Assembly: GCA_030442055.1 (NCBI GenBank)
Contig: JAUJEB010000016.1
Location: forward strand, 26,672-90,671
DNA: 64,000 nucleotides
Reading direction: 5' to 3'
DNA from: Agaribacillus aureus
Lineage (GTDB): Bacteria; Bacteroidota; Bacteroidia; Cytophagales; Cyclobacteriaceae
The position numbers and the translations under genes are program-made. Of this stretch, positions 10,181 to 18,663 are shown piece after piece. Position 1 is the stretch's first letter; each line of letters opens with the position of its first letter. The notes under the pieces were generated by a model. The model was given only the letters and a program-made list of their open reading frames with translations. It made no database searches and was not told where the DNA came from.

Positions 10181-10193
10181 GGAGGTAAAAATT
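10181..10193 (+). promoter_or_regulatory. Shine-Dalgarno GGAGGT and ATT start codon of infC
   Basis: A perfect GGAGGT (10181-10186) lies four bases before an ATT codon at 10191. The in-frame stop at 10170-10172 excludes any earlier start, and the codons between (CTA AAA AAG GAG GTA AAA) hold no ATG, GTG or TTG. Strong SD sequences are rare elsewhere in this window, so this site appears deliberately built for a non-canonical start. Confidence 0.85.
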
Positions 10194-10745
10194 AGTAAAC
10201 AAAGAAGGAGGTTCCAACCAAGAGGAAGGGTTGAAGAACCTTACAAAGTGAATCAAAGGATTACAGCGCAGGAGGTAAGAGTAGTGGGAGAAAATATTGA
10301 AAGCGGAGTTTATTCCATAGAGGACGCTATTCAACTAGCTAAGGATGAAGGACTCGATTTAGTAGAAATCTCAGCAAAGGCGGTACCGCCTGTTTGTAAA
10401 ATTATAGATTACTCAAAATTTAAGTACGAGCAAAAGAAAAAACAGAAAGAAATTAAGTCCAAGGCTCATAAAACGGTAGTCAAGGAAATAAGGTTTGGTC
10501 CTAATACCGAAGAGCATGATTTCAATTTTAAAGTTAAGCACGCTGTTAATTTTTTAAAAGACGGGGCCAAAGTAAAGGCTTATGTTCACTTTGTAGGTAG
10601 AACCATCGTCTTTAAAGAACGAGGTGAAATACTGCTTCTTAAGTTTGCGCAGGCATTGGAAGATCATGCCAGGGTAGACCAAATGCCAAAACTGGAAGGA
10701 AAGAGAATGTTTCTATTTCTTTCCCCGAAAACAAAGAGTAGCTAA
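10191..10745 (+). CDS. infC: Translation initiation factor IF-3 with an ATT start
   Basis: 184 residues when read from ATT at 10191. The N-terminus is [10 protein letters not shown]..., followed by the N-domain ([28 protein letters not shown] region), a Lys-rich linker, and the C-domain with [16 protein letters not shown]-3 binds the 30S subunit and rejects wrong start codons and initiator tRNAs. The GTG at 10248 would remove the Arg-rich N-terminal tail conserved in IF-3, so it is unlikely to be the start. The next gene, rpmI, follows after 35 bp. Use of a start codon that IF-3 itself discriminates against is the classic self-limiting control known from E. coli (AUU). Confidence 0.95.
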   Translation: MSKQRRRFQPRGRVEEPYKVNQRITAQEVRVVGENIESGVYSIEDAIQLAKDEGLDLVEISAKAVPPVCKIIDYSKFKYEQKKKQKEIKSKAHKTVVKEIRFGPNTEEHDFNFKVKHAVNFLKDGAKVKAYVHFVGRTIVFKERGEILLLKFAQALEDHARVDQMPKLEGKRMFLFLSPKTKSS

Positions 10746-10780
10746 GATACTAATAGATTATAAATTAATTAAAGAACAAA

Positions 10781-10975
10781 ATGCCTAAAGTAAAGACCAA
10801 ATCAGGAGCTAAGAAAAGGTTTAAATTGACAGGAACAGGCAAAATTAAAAGAAAACACGCTTTTAAAAGTCATATTCTTACCAAGAAAGAAACCAAGCAA
10901 AAGCGAAATTTAACACATGCGGCCTTAGTTCACAAAGCGGACGAGGGTAGAGTAAAGGATATGTTAAATATCTGA
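10781..10975 (+). CDS. rpmI: Ribosomal protein bL35
   Basis: 64 residues, very basic, with the family hallmarks [15 protein letters not shown] at the N-terminus, then [17 protein letters not shown]. It is a structural protein of the 50S subunit. Length is normal for the family. It lies between infC and rplT in the conserved order. Confidence 0.97.
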   Translation: MPKVKTKSGAKKRFKLTGTGKIKRKHAFKSHILTKKETKQKRNLTHAALVHKADEGRVKDMLNI

Positions 10976-11077
10976 TTCCATTTTAAAAATTTAAATAGGT
11001 TTTATTTTTCACCAGACCTTTGGCTTTAAGTCTTAAAAAAGCACTTTTAAGCGCCAACGGTCAAAAAATTAAAAATT

Positions 11078-11422
11078 ATGCCACGGTCAGTAAATGCAGT
11101 AGCATCAAGAGCCAGAAGAAAAAGAATACTGAAATTCGCCAAAGGTTATTGGGGAAGAAGGAGTAATGTATGGACAGTAGCTAAAAATGCGGTAGAAAAA
11201 GGCTGGAGTTACGCCTACCGCGATAGAAAAGCTAAAAAGAGAGATTTTAGAAAATTGTGGATTCAAAGAATCAATGCCGGTACCAGGGAACACGGCATGT
11301 CTTATTCCCAATTCATTGGCAATCTCAAGAAGGCAAATATCGAGCTGAACAGGAAAGTATTGGCCGATTTGGCCATGAATCATCCGGAAGCATTCAAAGC
11401 GATCGTAGATAAAGTTAAATAG
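11078..11422 (+). CDS. rplT: Ribosomal protein bL20
   Basis: 114 residues, basic, with the signature [19 protein letters not shown], then [16 protein letters not shown] and a C-terminal globular part ending in [13 protein letters not shown]. It is an early assembly protein of the 50S subunit and in some bacteria represses its own operon. No L20-leader pseudoknot was recognised here, but the 102-bp rpmI-rplT spacer was not folded. A strong terminator follows at 11447-11484. Confidence 0.97.
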   Translation: MPRSVNAVASRARRKRILKFAKGYWGRRSNVWTVAKNAVEKGWSYAYRDRKAKKRDFRKLWIQRINAGTREHGMSYSQFIGNLKKANIELNRKVLADLAMNHPEAFKAIVDKVK

Positions 11423-11446
11423 CTACGTTAGTTATATCAAAAAATT

Positions 11447-11484
11447 AAAACCCGGTCAGAAAGCACTTTTTGATCGGGTTTTTT
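11447..11484 (+). terminator. Intrinsic terminator of the thrS-rplT operon
   Basis: Arms AAAACCCGGTCA (11447-11458) and TGATCGGGTTTT (11471-11482) pair over 12 bp with one G-T wobble and a 12-base loop, then the T run continues. It lies 24 bp after the rplT stop. Confidence 0.85.
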
Positions 11485-11913
11485 GTGGAAAATCCATAAA
11501 AATAGCCGGAAAAGTCTGTCGATAGCATTTTGCTGAGGTAAAAAATTATCGAATACTTATGTTCCTCATTGATTTCTTACACTATCACATCCGGAAATTA
11601 CCAACGCCTTTTTTTTAAAGTTTTGCAATCTCCCAAAAGATCGGAAGTTTCGACTTTTGAAAAATACCACATAATTGAACTATTCGAAGAAAAATTTGTT
11701 TTTTAGGCTTAAATTATGTAATATTTTAAAGTTTATATTTGTAAATGTAACGTTTAATATATAAGTTTGGTAAGTGTCGACGGGCGTTTAATTGGGAAGT
11801 TTGTATCTTGTTAATTAATTGTCTGTTAAAGTTACATCGGCAATAGATGTTACTTTTTGTGCCTTTAACTTTGTAAAAATTTTCAGAAATTGTCAGCTTA
11901 AACGTTTACTATT
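11485..11913. other. Gene-free stretch after the ribosomal operon
   Basis: About 430 bp, AT-rich. No convincing ORF is seen. It contains an isolated TATATTTG (-7-like, 11734-11741) and an imperfect hairpin with arms AGTTACATC (11830-11838) and GATGTTACT (11846-11854) followed by TTTTTG. A short RNA ending at that hairpin is possible, but no -33 element is present and no RNA family was recognised. Confidence 0.35.
11866..11873 (+). promoter_or_regulatory. Possible -7 element ahead of the first micro-ORF
   Basis: TAACTTTG matches TAnnTTTG exactly and lies 40 bp before the ATG at 11914. No -33 TTTG is found at the expected distance, so this is only suggestive. Confidence 0.25.
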
Positions 11914-12015
11914 ATGATTGGAACTTTATCTGCTTTAGTTCTTGGTGCCTTCATTGTTTCAGGAGGAATTGGTTATGTAATATGCAACTATATTGACAAG
12001 TTGTTTAAAGAATAA
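11914..12015 (+). CDS. Micro membrane protein (33 residues)
   Basis: ATG-initiated, 33 residues and a TAA stop. It starts MIGTLSALVLGAF and contains one hydrophobic helix of about 22 residues with several glycines (a GGIGY stretch), then a positively charged end, DKLFKE. This is the form of a one-pass membrane peptide with a cytoplasmic tail, such as small subunits or regulators of membrane complexes. I do not recognise a family. It is followed 127 bp later by another membrane micro-ORF on the same strand. Confidence 0.5.
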   Translation: MIGTLSALVLGAFIVSGGIGYVICNYIDKLFKE

Positions 12016-12141
12016 CCCGGTTTCCTAGCCATAGGTTCTGAATCAAGACGACAGTAGTAGCTTTTTTATCTCCGTGACTTCGCCTCCCGAAGTTCATAAG
12101 CTATACAATTTTCTATACCCGTAATTTTATTTAACTGAGCG

Positions 12142-12273
12142 ATGAAAGTTTTAAACGTTTTGTTAGCTATCATGCTAATTTCCACCTTCAGTATCGGTTT
12201 TCTGATATTTTCTCTTAGGATTTTATTTAGAAGAGAGCAGCAAAAACAAACCGGCTTATACAATAACTGGTAA
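12142..12273 (+). CDS. Micro membrane protein (43 residues)
   Basis: ATG-initiated, 43 residues and a TAA stop. A hydrophobic stretch (VLLAIMLISTFSIGFLIF) covers about residues 5-24, followed by a strongly basic segment (LRILFRREQQKQ), as expected for a one-pass inner-membrane protein with its C-terminus inside. No family was recognised. A small hairpin with arms ACTTCG and CGAAGT lies about 50 bp upstream. The opposite strand is also open here, but its predicted product is neither signal-like nor domain-like, so this strand is preferred. Confidence 0.45.
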   Translation: MKVLNVLLAIMLISTFSIGFLIFSLRILFRREQQKQTGLYNNW

Positions 12274-12335
12274 GTAGCGTGGGTGCCTCTTTTCAGTCAG
12301 AATTTATATAAAACTAGGGATCATCCCCCCAATCT

Positions 12336-13229
12336 TTATAATTTAGAGGTAGGGCCACCCAGGCGGTTTGTTTCTAATTTATAACCTTTTCCATGAATAT
12401 TGGTGATGCACAGTGAGGGATCCTTTGATAATTTTCCACGTAGTTTCGATACAAAAACATCCAGGCTTCTGCCAACGATGACACCTTCATCTTCCCAGAC
12501 CTCCTTCATTAGTATTTCCCGGTCGAGTACTTTGTCCTGACTTTTGGCAAAAACCTGTAGCAACTTTGATTCTTTAGCGGTGAGCTTTACGCTTTTATCA
12601 TCTAGCGCCAGCAGCTGACTGTCCGGGTAGAAAGTATAGTTTCCGATCGTTATGAACGCTGTATTTTGGCCTGCATTTTTCTTTTTACCTTTTCTAACGT
12701 ATCGTAAACCGATAAAGGATAAAAAGATTATCATAGCGATAGGTACCAGGCTGAAGTGGTTATCAAAATAAGTAGCCAGGATAGGAGAACCGTGAAAAGC
12801 TATTTTAACCTCATAAGCCGCTATTGGCTGCATTCTTCCCACACATGGAATGATACTTTGCTCTTCATTTTTGGCTATCTTATAGCCGTAAACTATTTCA
12901 TTATTTGCCTTGTCAATAATATCTACCGTATGTTGCCGGGGCAGGCCTGAAGACATCAGGTGGCTGCGTATGATTTTCACCAAGGTATCCGGGATAAAGC
13001 TAAACCTGTTTTCAAACTGCAACAGAAAGGTATGGCGTTGCGTTCTCTTTATCGGTAATACCCTGGAGGTGGAATCTCCTCCTGAGAGCAGTATTTTATG
13101 GCCGATTTCGCGCATAACCAGCAGAGCCTCGTCATCTTCCAGTTTTTTCAGGCTATGGTGGCTTACCGAAGCGATTCCAACTAATAATGCCGAGCTAACA
13201 ATGAAAATAGTCAACAACTGTAGTTTCAT
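12336..13229 (-). CDS. Membrane-anchored winged-helix transcriptional regulator with an outer sensor domain
   Basis: 297 residues. An N-terminal membrane segment (about 3-24), an extracytoplasmic domain of about 135 residues, a second membrane segment (about 163-180) and a basic stretch (RKGKKK) lead into an OmpR/PhoB-type winged-helix domain (about 195-285, with LTAKESKLLQVFAKS, DREILMKEVWEDEG and IHGKGYKLE). There is no receiver or kinase domain. The layout equals a sensor kinase whose catalytic part has been replaced by a DNA-binding domain: one-step transmembrane signalling like ToxR/CadC, but with the DNA-binding domain at the C-terminus. It is divergent from the permease gene at 13448, a likely target. 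Confidence 0.85.
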   Translation of the reverse strand: MKLQLLTIFIVSSALLVGIASVSHHSLKKLEDDEALLVMREIGHKILLSGGDSTSRVLPIKRTQRHTFLLQFENRFSFIPDTLVKIIRSHLMSSGLPRQHTVDIIDKANNEIVYGYKIAKNEEQSIIPCVGRMQPIAAYEVKIAFHGSPILATYFDNHFSLVPIAMIIFLSFIGLRYVRKGKKKNAGQNTAFITIGNYTFYPDSQLLALDDKSVKLTAKESKLLQVFAKSQDKVLDREILMKEVWEDEGVIVGRSLDVFVSKLRGKLSKDPSLCITNIHGKGYKLETNRLGGPTSKL

Positions 13230-13447
13230 AGGTTAAAAATAGGGTTTTACGATTACCTAACCTTAACTTTTACATTGATTTTACACTTTTTTACATTCCT
13301 TAACCCTTTCAGATACAGCCTTTAACTATGTTTATTCCCAATATTTATCGCCAATAGGAAATTGAATATTCCCGATGGCACACAGTATAAAATGGGTGAT
13401 TTCAGACGAAAAACCTGCAGCTTCGATTTTTGACTTTAATTTTTACA

Positions 13448-15874
13448 ATGCTTAAAAATACGATCAAAATAGCCTTTCGGCAGATAAAACATCAGCCGGT
13501 CCTGAACCTGCTTAAAATCGGGGGGCTGGCAATAAGTATCAGTGCGGTTATTTTGATGCTGATATATATAGATTTTCATTGGCGCTATGATCAATTTCAT
13601 CGTGGTGGAAAGAATATATTTCGCGTTCAAACCAATCAATATAAAGAGGGCGTATTGGTGAAGTCCAGTGCGATGACTTATTCGGGCGTTGGCCCGTTAA
13701 TGGAAAACAACCTTTCAGGTGTCGAAAAACAGGTTCGCCTTGCAAAATGGATCGGTAATGATATTGTGTTTCAGCATAAGGATAAGGCCGTGAGAGAGCA
13801 GGACTTCTTTTTTGCCGAACCATCAATATTCGAGCTGTTTTCTTTTCAACTGAAAAAAGGAGACCCAAAAACCGCACTTTCAAAGCCAAACTCGGTAATT
13901 CTCTCAGAAAAGGTGGCAAAGAAGTTATTTGGCAATGCAGATCCGATCGGTCAGGAAATTACTATGGAAAGCCGGATGCTGATGAAAATTACTGGCGTTT
14001 TGGCTGAAACGCCCATGCAATCACATCTGAGCATCGGTATTCTGACCTCGTATTCGACATGGCATGGAACAGAAATGGTTGGAGAAGGTGTATATGGCGA
14101 TGATCATTTCCGGCATTTATACACCTACACCTACTTACTTTTACATCCCGGTGCGGATCCGGTTGATTTAGCCGGCAGGTTAACGGATTTAGTACGCTCC
14201 CGTAAAACCGATTCTCCCATCAGGGACACATTTTCATTACACCCTTTGTTAAAGATCCACCTGTATTCAAACCTATCAGATGAACTTAATGACAATGCCA
14301 ATGGCAGAAATCTTTGGATTTTATTGAGTATAGCCATTACTGTATTGATTTTGGCCTGGATTAACTACTTCAATATATCAATGGCTTCCGCCATGGACCG
14401 CTCCAAAGCCATCGGCATTCGGAAAATTGTTGGTGCAAGCCGTAAACAACTTATCGGGCAGCTGTTTATTGAAAACATGATTGATGTGACCTTAAGTCTA
14501 TCAGGAGGCCTTGCCATAGCCGCTGTTTTGAAGCCTATCATAGCAGATGTTTTCGCCCTGACTTTTGGTGAAATACATTTTTTCGGGGAGGTGACTACCA
14601 GTCCATTTACAATTACCCTGGTTTTTATAGTAATGGGTACACTTTCTGCCGCCTTCCTGTCCGCGACATTTATATCTTCAACCCGTCCAACTCGATTATT
14701 TAAAAAGGTTTTTCCTTTATCCGGTTTTGACTTAAATAGCCGAAAATGGCTGGTTATCATCCAATTTGCAGTTATTATAGGTTTATTGGCCGCTAACGTG
14801 GCTATTTTTCAGCAGGTCCGGTTTCTTCATCAGAAAGATCCGGGTGTAGATCTTGCTGACATGCTGATAATCAAAGGTCCCTTGGGTACTTCCAGGAATC
14901 AAAATTTGGATCAGGCCCATATAGAATTCAAAAATAAACTTAAACACTTGCCATCGGTATCGAAGGTCGCCATGTCGCGAAATATTCCCGGAAATAGCCT
15001 GGAAATCATCCATCGCGCCAAAGTTGACGGTATGGAGGGGACTTTGTCGTTTCACTGGGCAGTAGTAACACCTTCTTTTTTTGAGGTTTATAAACTGCCG
15101 TTGCTGGCAGGTAAAATACCGGAAGCAGGGTACAAGGGAGAACGCAGGGTAATCATCAATGAGGCCGCTATGCGTCTCATGGGGTATCAAAACCCACAGG
15201 ATATCCTGGAGAAAAATTTGACTTTCTGGGACGAGAAGAACATTATCGTTGGTGTAGTACGAAATTATCACCACCTTTCTTTACATCACCCCATCGTTCC
15301 ACAAGTCTTTGGGGTCATCCGAAATGAAGGTTTGGAGGATGGGTACTTTTCCATAAAAATGACTCAGCCTGACTATTCAGACGGCGTAGCGCAAATAAGT
15401 GAAGCATATAAATTGTCTTTCCCGCTTACCGTCTTTGAATACTTTTACCAAGAGGCACATTATTATGCTCAATACGAAGCTGATAACAACTTTCAAATGT
15501 TTAATATCGTTTTTGCCGGGCTTGCTTTTTTTATTGCCTGTTTGGGTTTGTTTGCCTTGTCTGTTGTGGTTATCGGAAATCGAATGAAGGAAGTAGGAAT
15601 CCGGAAAACTTTAGGGGCGTCTGTAGCGGGCATTGTGGCATTGCTATCGAAAGATTTTCTCAGGTTGGTACTTCTTGGATGGGCGATCGGCGCGCCGGTC
15701 AGCTGGTATATAATTGAGCTGTGGCTTCAATACTATGTGTATCGCATTGAGGTTGATTGGTGGATATTTTTTGTCGCTGGGAGCGCGGCGGTGAGCATAG
15801 CCTTTGCGACGATTGGCTTCAATACTTTAAAGGCTGCCATGACAAATCCAATCGACGTATTGAGAAGTGAATGA
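13448..15874 (+). CDS. MacB/FtsX-type ABC transporter permease
   Basis: 808 residues from the ATG at 13448. The N-terminus (LKNTIKIAFRQIKHQP) and the first TM segment are typical of Bacteroidota permeases. A large periplasmic MacB_PCD-like domain (about 50-250) is followed by three TM segments (about 280-415), then a second periplasmic domain and a second FtsX core (about 680-800) with EVGIRKTLGAS and the closing NPIDVLRSE motif. Such proteins couple ATP hydrolysis in the cytoplasm to work in the periplasm, for example lipid, peptide or drug extrusion. No ATPase gene is next to it, so the partner must be encoded elsewhere. It is divergent from the membrane-anchored regulator. Confidence 0.9.
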   Translation: MLKNTIKIAFRQIKHQPVLNLLKIGGLAISISAVILMLIYIDFHWRYDQFHRGGKNIFRVQTNQYKEGVLVKSSAMTYSGVGPLMENNLSGVEKQVRLAKWIGNDIVFQHKDKAVREQDFFFAEPSIFELFSFQLKKGDPKTALSKPNSVILSEKVAKKLFGNADPIGQEITMESRMLMKITGVLAETPMQSHLSIGILTSYSTWHGTEMVGEGVYGDDHFRHLYTYTYLLLHPGADPVDLAGRLTDLVRSRKTDSPIRDTFSLHPLLKIHLYSNLSDELNDNANGRNLWILLSIAITVLILAWINYFNISMASAMDRSKAIGIRKIVGASRKQLIGQLFIENMIDVTLSLSGGLAIAAVLKPIIADVFALTFGEIHFFGEVTTSPFTITLVFIVMGTLSAAFLSATFISSTRPTRLFKKVFPLSGFDLNSRKWLVIIQFAVIIGLLAANVAIFQQVRFLHQKDPGVDLADMLIIKGPLGTSRNQNLDQAHIEFKNKLKHLPSVSKVAMSRNIPGNSLEIIHRAKVDGMEGTLSFHWAVVTPSFFEVYKLPLLAGKIPEAGYKGERRVIINEAAMRLMGYQNPQDILEKNLTFWDEKNIIVGVVRNYHHLSLHHPIVPQVFGVIRNEGLEDGYFSIKMTQPDYSDGVAQISEAYKLSFPLTVFEYFYQEAHYYAQYEADNNFQMFNIVFAGLAFFIACLGLFALSVVVIGNRMKEVGIRKTLGASVAGIVALLSKDFLRLVLLGWAIGAPVSWYIIELWLQYYVYRIEVDWWIFFVAGSAAVSIAFATIGFNTLKAAMTNPIDVLRSE

Positions 15875-16369
15875 AAATGGTAACTTGTATTATTTTAATA
15901 TGTAAAAAAAATTTCAGGGATCGGGATTTTAATTGATAAAAGTGCTTGGAAAACAAGAAACCGCTCAAAACGGGAGTTAAGAGCGGTCTTGTGTAACAAC
16001 CAGCTATGGAAAGAATGTGTGTTAGTATATACCGTACGGTTAAAATAGGTAACCGGAATATGTTAATATTTTATGGTTGAAGGGATTTTTTCGACCCCTT
16101 GGAAGGGCGTTTTTTTTATATGGTAGCTTTAACTAGCCAAATATAAAGTGTTGATAAATAGAAAATTAATACCAGAACCGTTAGAGACTAAAAAAATCAA
16201 AAAAATAAACGAATTTTAGGAGATTTTTTTCTGTTCGGTTTTAATTTCATGATCCGAAAACAGCTGTCACCTTTGATTTCGGTAAATTTCATATCAAATA
16301 CAATAAAGTTCTAAAAGCTTAAAGTCGCTTAATAAATCGAAATATATTAGATTTACGTTTTGACTATTG
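15875..16369. other. Gene-free stretch between permease and FGE
   Basis: About 495 bp without a plausible ORF. It contains the hairpin at 15953-15992 and AT-rich sequence. A weak hairpin (CCCT/AGGG) followed by eight Ts lies near 16095-16120 and could end transcription. Nothing else is recognised. Confidence 0.5.
15953..15992. repeat. Two-part hairpin
   Basis: ACCGCTC (15960-15966) pairs with GAGCGGT (15981-15987), and ACAAG (15953-15957) pairs with CTTGT (15988-15992), giving 12 pairs with an AA bulge and a 14-base loop. No T run follows, so it may be an mRNA 3' end structure or an RNA element. Confidence 0.45.
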
Positions 16370-17575
16370 ATGATGAGCACTACCAGATTGAATACATTTT
16401 TATGCCCTGGGACGGGTCATACAGGAATAACTATCTTTTATGGGCTGATGATTGCGCTATGCGGTCTCCTTATGCAGTGTGGAAAACAAACACAGGCAGA
16501 AAGTAACGAGAGTAAGCCTGATTCTATAACATATTGCCCTCCTGCCGCACCCAAAGACCGGTTAACGGCAAAAGTTGCTGAGGACATTCCCGATTTTGAA
16601 AATGCCAAACGTCCCGAAGGGGATTCTCTGAAAGGGATGGTTTGGATCGCGGGTGGCACCTATATGATGGGGGCGGATTCAGATATGGCACGTGACGATG
16701 AGTTTCCCAAACATCAGGTTTCAGTCGACGGGTTTTGGATTGATGCTACCGAGGTGACCAATGCCCAGTTTAAGGCTTTTGTGGATGCCACTGGCTATGT
16801 GACAACGGCAGAAAGAAAACCTACCTGGGAGGAGATTAAATCTCAACTGCCTCCGGGGACCCCCAAGCCACATGACAGTTTATTGCAAGCCGGTTCTATG
16901 GTTTTCAACCCTCCGGATCACGCGGTGGATTTAAATTACTATTTTCAATGGTGGGCATGGAAGAAAGACGTTAACTGGCGAAAACCGGAAGGGCCTGGTA
17001 GCACTATAGAAGGGAAGGAGAACCATCCTGTAGTGCATGTGAGTTGGTATGACGTGCAGGCTTACTGCCGCTGGGCGGGAAAAAGATTACCCACCGAAGC
17101 CGAATGGGAATGGGCTGCCAGAGGAGGATTAACCAATAAGGTTTACCCCTGGGGCGATGAGCATATTGATCGGGCTATGTCAAAAGCCAATTCCTGGCAA
17201 GGAGAATTTCCACACATTAATACAGAGAAAGACGGTTTTTACGCCACAGCTCCTGTAAAGTCATTTTCCCCCAATGGCTATGGACTCTATGATATGGCAG
17301 GCAATGTCTGGGAGTGGTGTAGTGATTGGTATCATCACGATTATTATAAACTGGCAGCCCGTGAAGGCACTCAAAAGAATCCAGTAGGGCCGGATGCCAG
17401 TTTTGATCCCAATGACCCTTACGCCCCTAAAAAAGTTCACCGCGGCGGTTCTTTTTTATGCAATGATGTCTATTGCGCTAGCTACAGAGTATCGGCCAGA
17501 ATGCCAGGATCGCTGGATACCGGCCTCCCTCATGTGGGTTTTAGGTGCGTTATTGAAGGTCGGGATGGCGGTTAA
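16370..17575 (+). CDS. Formylglycine-generating enzyme (sulfatase-modifying factor), exported
   Basis: About 401 residues. A hydrophobic signal segment near residues 20-38 indicates export, possibly as a lipoprotein (Cys after LLMQ). The FGE-sulfatase domain spans about 85-395: WIAGGTYMMGAD, PKHQVSVDGFWIDATEVTNAQF, HPVVHVSWYDVQAYCRWAGKRLPTEAEWEWAA-type sequence, GNVWEWCSDW and GGSFLCNDVYCASYR. The two copper-binding cysteines of true FGEs are present (Cys364 and Cys369). The enzyme oxidises the Cys of C-x-P-S-R in type I sulfatases to formylglycine. All five downstream sulfatases carry that Cys, so it is the likely maturase of this locus. A TTG precedes the tandem ATGs. Confidence 0.92.
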   Translation: MMSTTRLNTFLCPGTGHTGITIFYGLMIALCGLLMQCGKQTQAESNESKPDSITYCPPAAPKDRLTAKVAEDIPDFENAKRPEGDSLKGMVWIAGGTYMMGADSDMARDDEFPKHQVSVDGFWIDATEVTNAQFKAFVDATGYVTTAERKPTWEEIKSQLPPGTPKPHDSLLQAGSMVFNPPDHAVDLNYYFQWWAWKKDVNWRKPEGPGSTIEGKENHPVVHVSWYDVQAYCRWAGKRLPTEAEWEWAARGGLTNKVYPWGDEHIDRAMSKANSWQGEFPHINTEKDGFYATAPVKSFSPNGYGLYDMAGNVWEWCSDWYHHDYYKLAAREGTQKNPVGPDASFDPNDPYAPKKVHRGGSFLCNDVYCASYRVSARMPGSLDTGLPHVGFRCVIEGRDGG

Positions 17576-17830
17576 TGAATTCTTCCTGTGCTTGAAGTGA
17601 CAAAGATCTTTATGCCTGATATTGGCCAAAATCAGTAACCTCAGCGTACCCTGCCATAAATTTTCACAGGTTGCCGCATCCATCTTGCATCGGAAAAGTT
17701 GTGTTTCTTCAATAATTTCCATAATATGCACCATCCCCATGAGCCATATCTGGGAAAAAATACTAAGTGCCGGTTCAAAAGCGGGTAGGGCCATCTGAAA
17801 AAAATCTTGGATTATTAACTGCAAAGTGAT

Positions 17831-18454
17831 TTGTCTTTAAAGGTAATACATACAAAAAAGTGTGAAAGTCCGGTCGAAAATGGTATTTCAGATCAAAGTC
17901 TGTGGAAGGCGTTTCAAATGGGGAACAAAGAGGCCTACGCAGAAATTTACGAGAGTCATTTTGACGACCTGTTTGATTATGGCGAGAAAATTATTGATAA
18001 CGCAGATTTAATTGAGGATGCCATTCACGATTTATTTACCGATTTATGGAAAAGTAAAGAAAATCTTGGCGAGCCGAAATCCCTCAAGGGTTATCTTTTG
18101 TCAGCTGTCAGAAGAGTCATATTTCGAAAGATAAAAAAGGAAAGAAGATATACCTACCTGACTAATGGTACCCATTTTGATGAGTATTTATTGGAAAACA
18201 GCTGCGAGGAAAAGCTCATTAGCAAGCAAATGAAGCTAGCCCATCACGAAAGTTTGAAGCAGGCCTTGAAGGAATTGACCAACCGGCAAAAAGAAGCGAT
18301 TTACCTGAGATTTTATCACAACCTCGACGGTGCTGAAGTAGCTTCGGTCATGAATATTAGCCTGGAGGCTGTCTATAATCACATTTCCAAAGGTATTGGA
18401 CGATTAAAAGATACTTTAAGGTATTCAGCAAACCCACCCCCGGTTCCCGGGTAA
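17831..18454 (+). CDS. ECF-type RNA polymerase sigma factor
   Basis: About 207 residues. Region 2 (about 38-110) shows FDYGEKIIDNADLIEDAIHDLFTDLWK, and region 4 (about 145-195) has LTNRQKEAIYLRFYHNLDGAEVASVM with the helix-turn-helix NISLEAVYNHISKGI. The start is placed at the TTG at 17831, because the first ATG (residue 30) would cut into region 2. It heads a sigma-FecR-SusC-SusD series and would be held inactive by the FecR protein until the receptor is occupied. It lies 255 bp downstream of the FGE gene, so it probably has its own promoter. Confidence 0.88.
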   Translation: MSLKVIHTKKCESPVENGISDQSLWKAFQMGNKEAYAEIYESHFDDLFDYGEKIIDNADLIEDAIHDLFTDLWKSKENLGEPKSLKGYLLSAVRRVIFRKIKKERRYTYLTNGTHFDEYLLENSCEEKLISKQMKLAHHESLKQALKELTNRQKEAIYLRFYHNLDGAEVASVMNISLEAVYNHISKGIGRLKDTLRYSANPPPVPG

Positions 18455-18663
18455 ACCAAGACACCTGCCCAGGTCCTTTACATTCATTTATTTATCGGCT
18501 TAAAGCAACCCAATTACTGTTTGGTCAAAGGGGATACAAGACTTTCCAATAACATCTGATGATGCCATCTGCTTCCCGCTGAAAAACAGCCATCAAAAAA
18601 AATTGCCGAAGAGTGATGAGGTTTTATTACCAGCTGTCCCTATAGAGAAAAAAGGCAACAGGT

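Noticed and set aside
10248..10745. infC starting at the GTG at 10248
   Set aside because: This would remove the conserved Arg-rich N-terminal tail, and the perfect SD lies before the ATT at 10191.
12066..12263. 65-codon minus-strand frame across the second micro-ORF
   Set aside because: Its product shows no signal, membrane or domain feature, whereas the plus-strand frame encodes a typical one-pass membrane peptide.
17456..17824. 122-codon minus-strand frame after the FGE gene
   Set aside because: It overlaps the FGE active-site region, has no recognisable domain and no promoter-like element; probably a chance frame.
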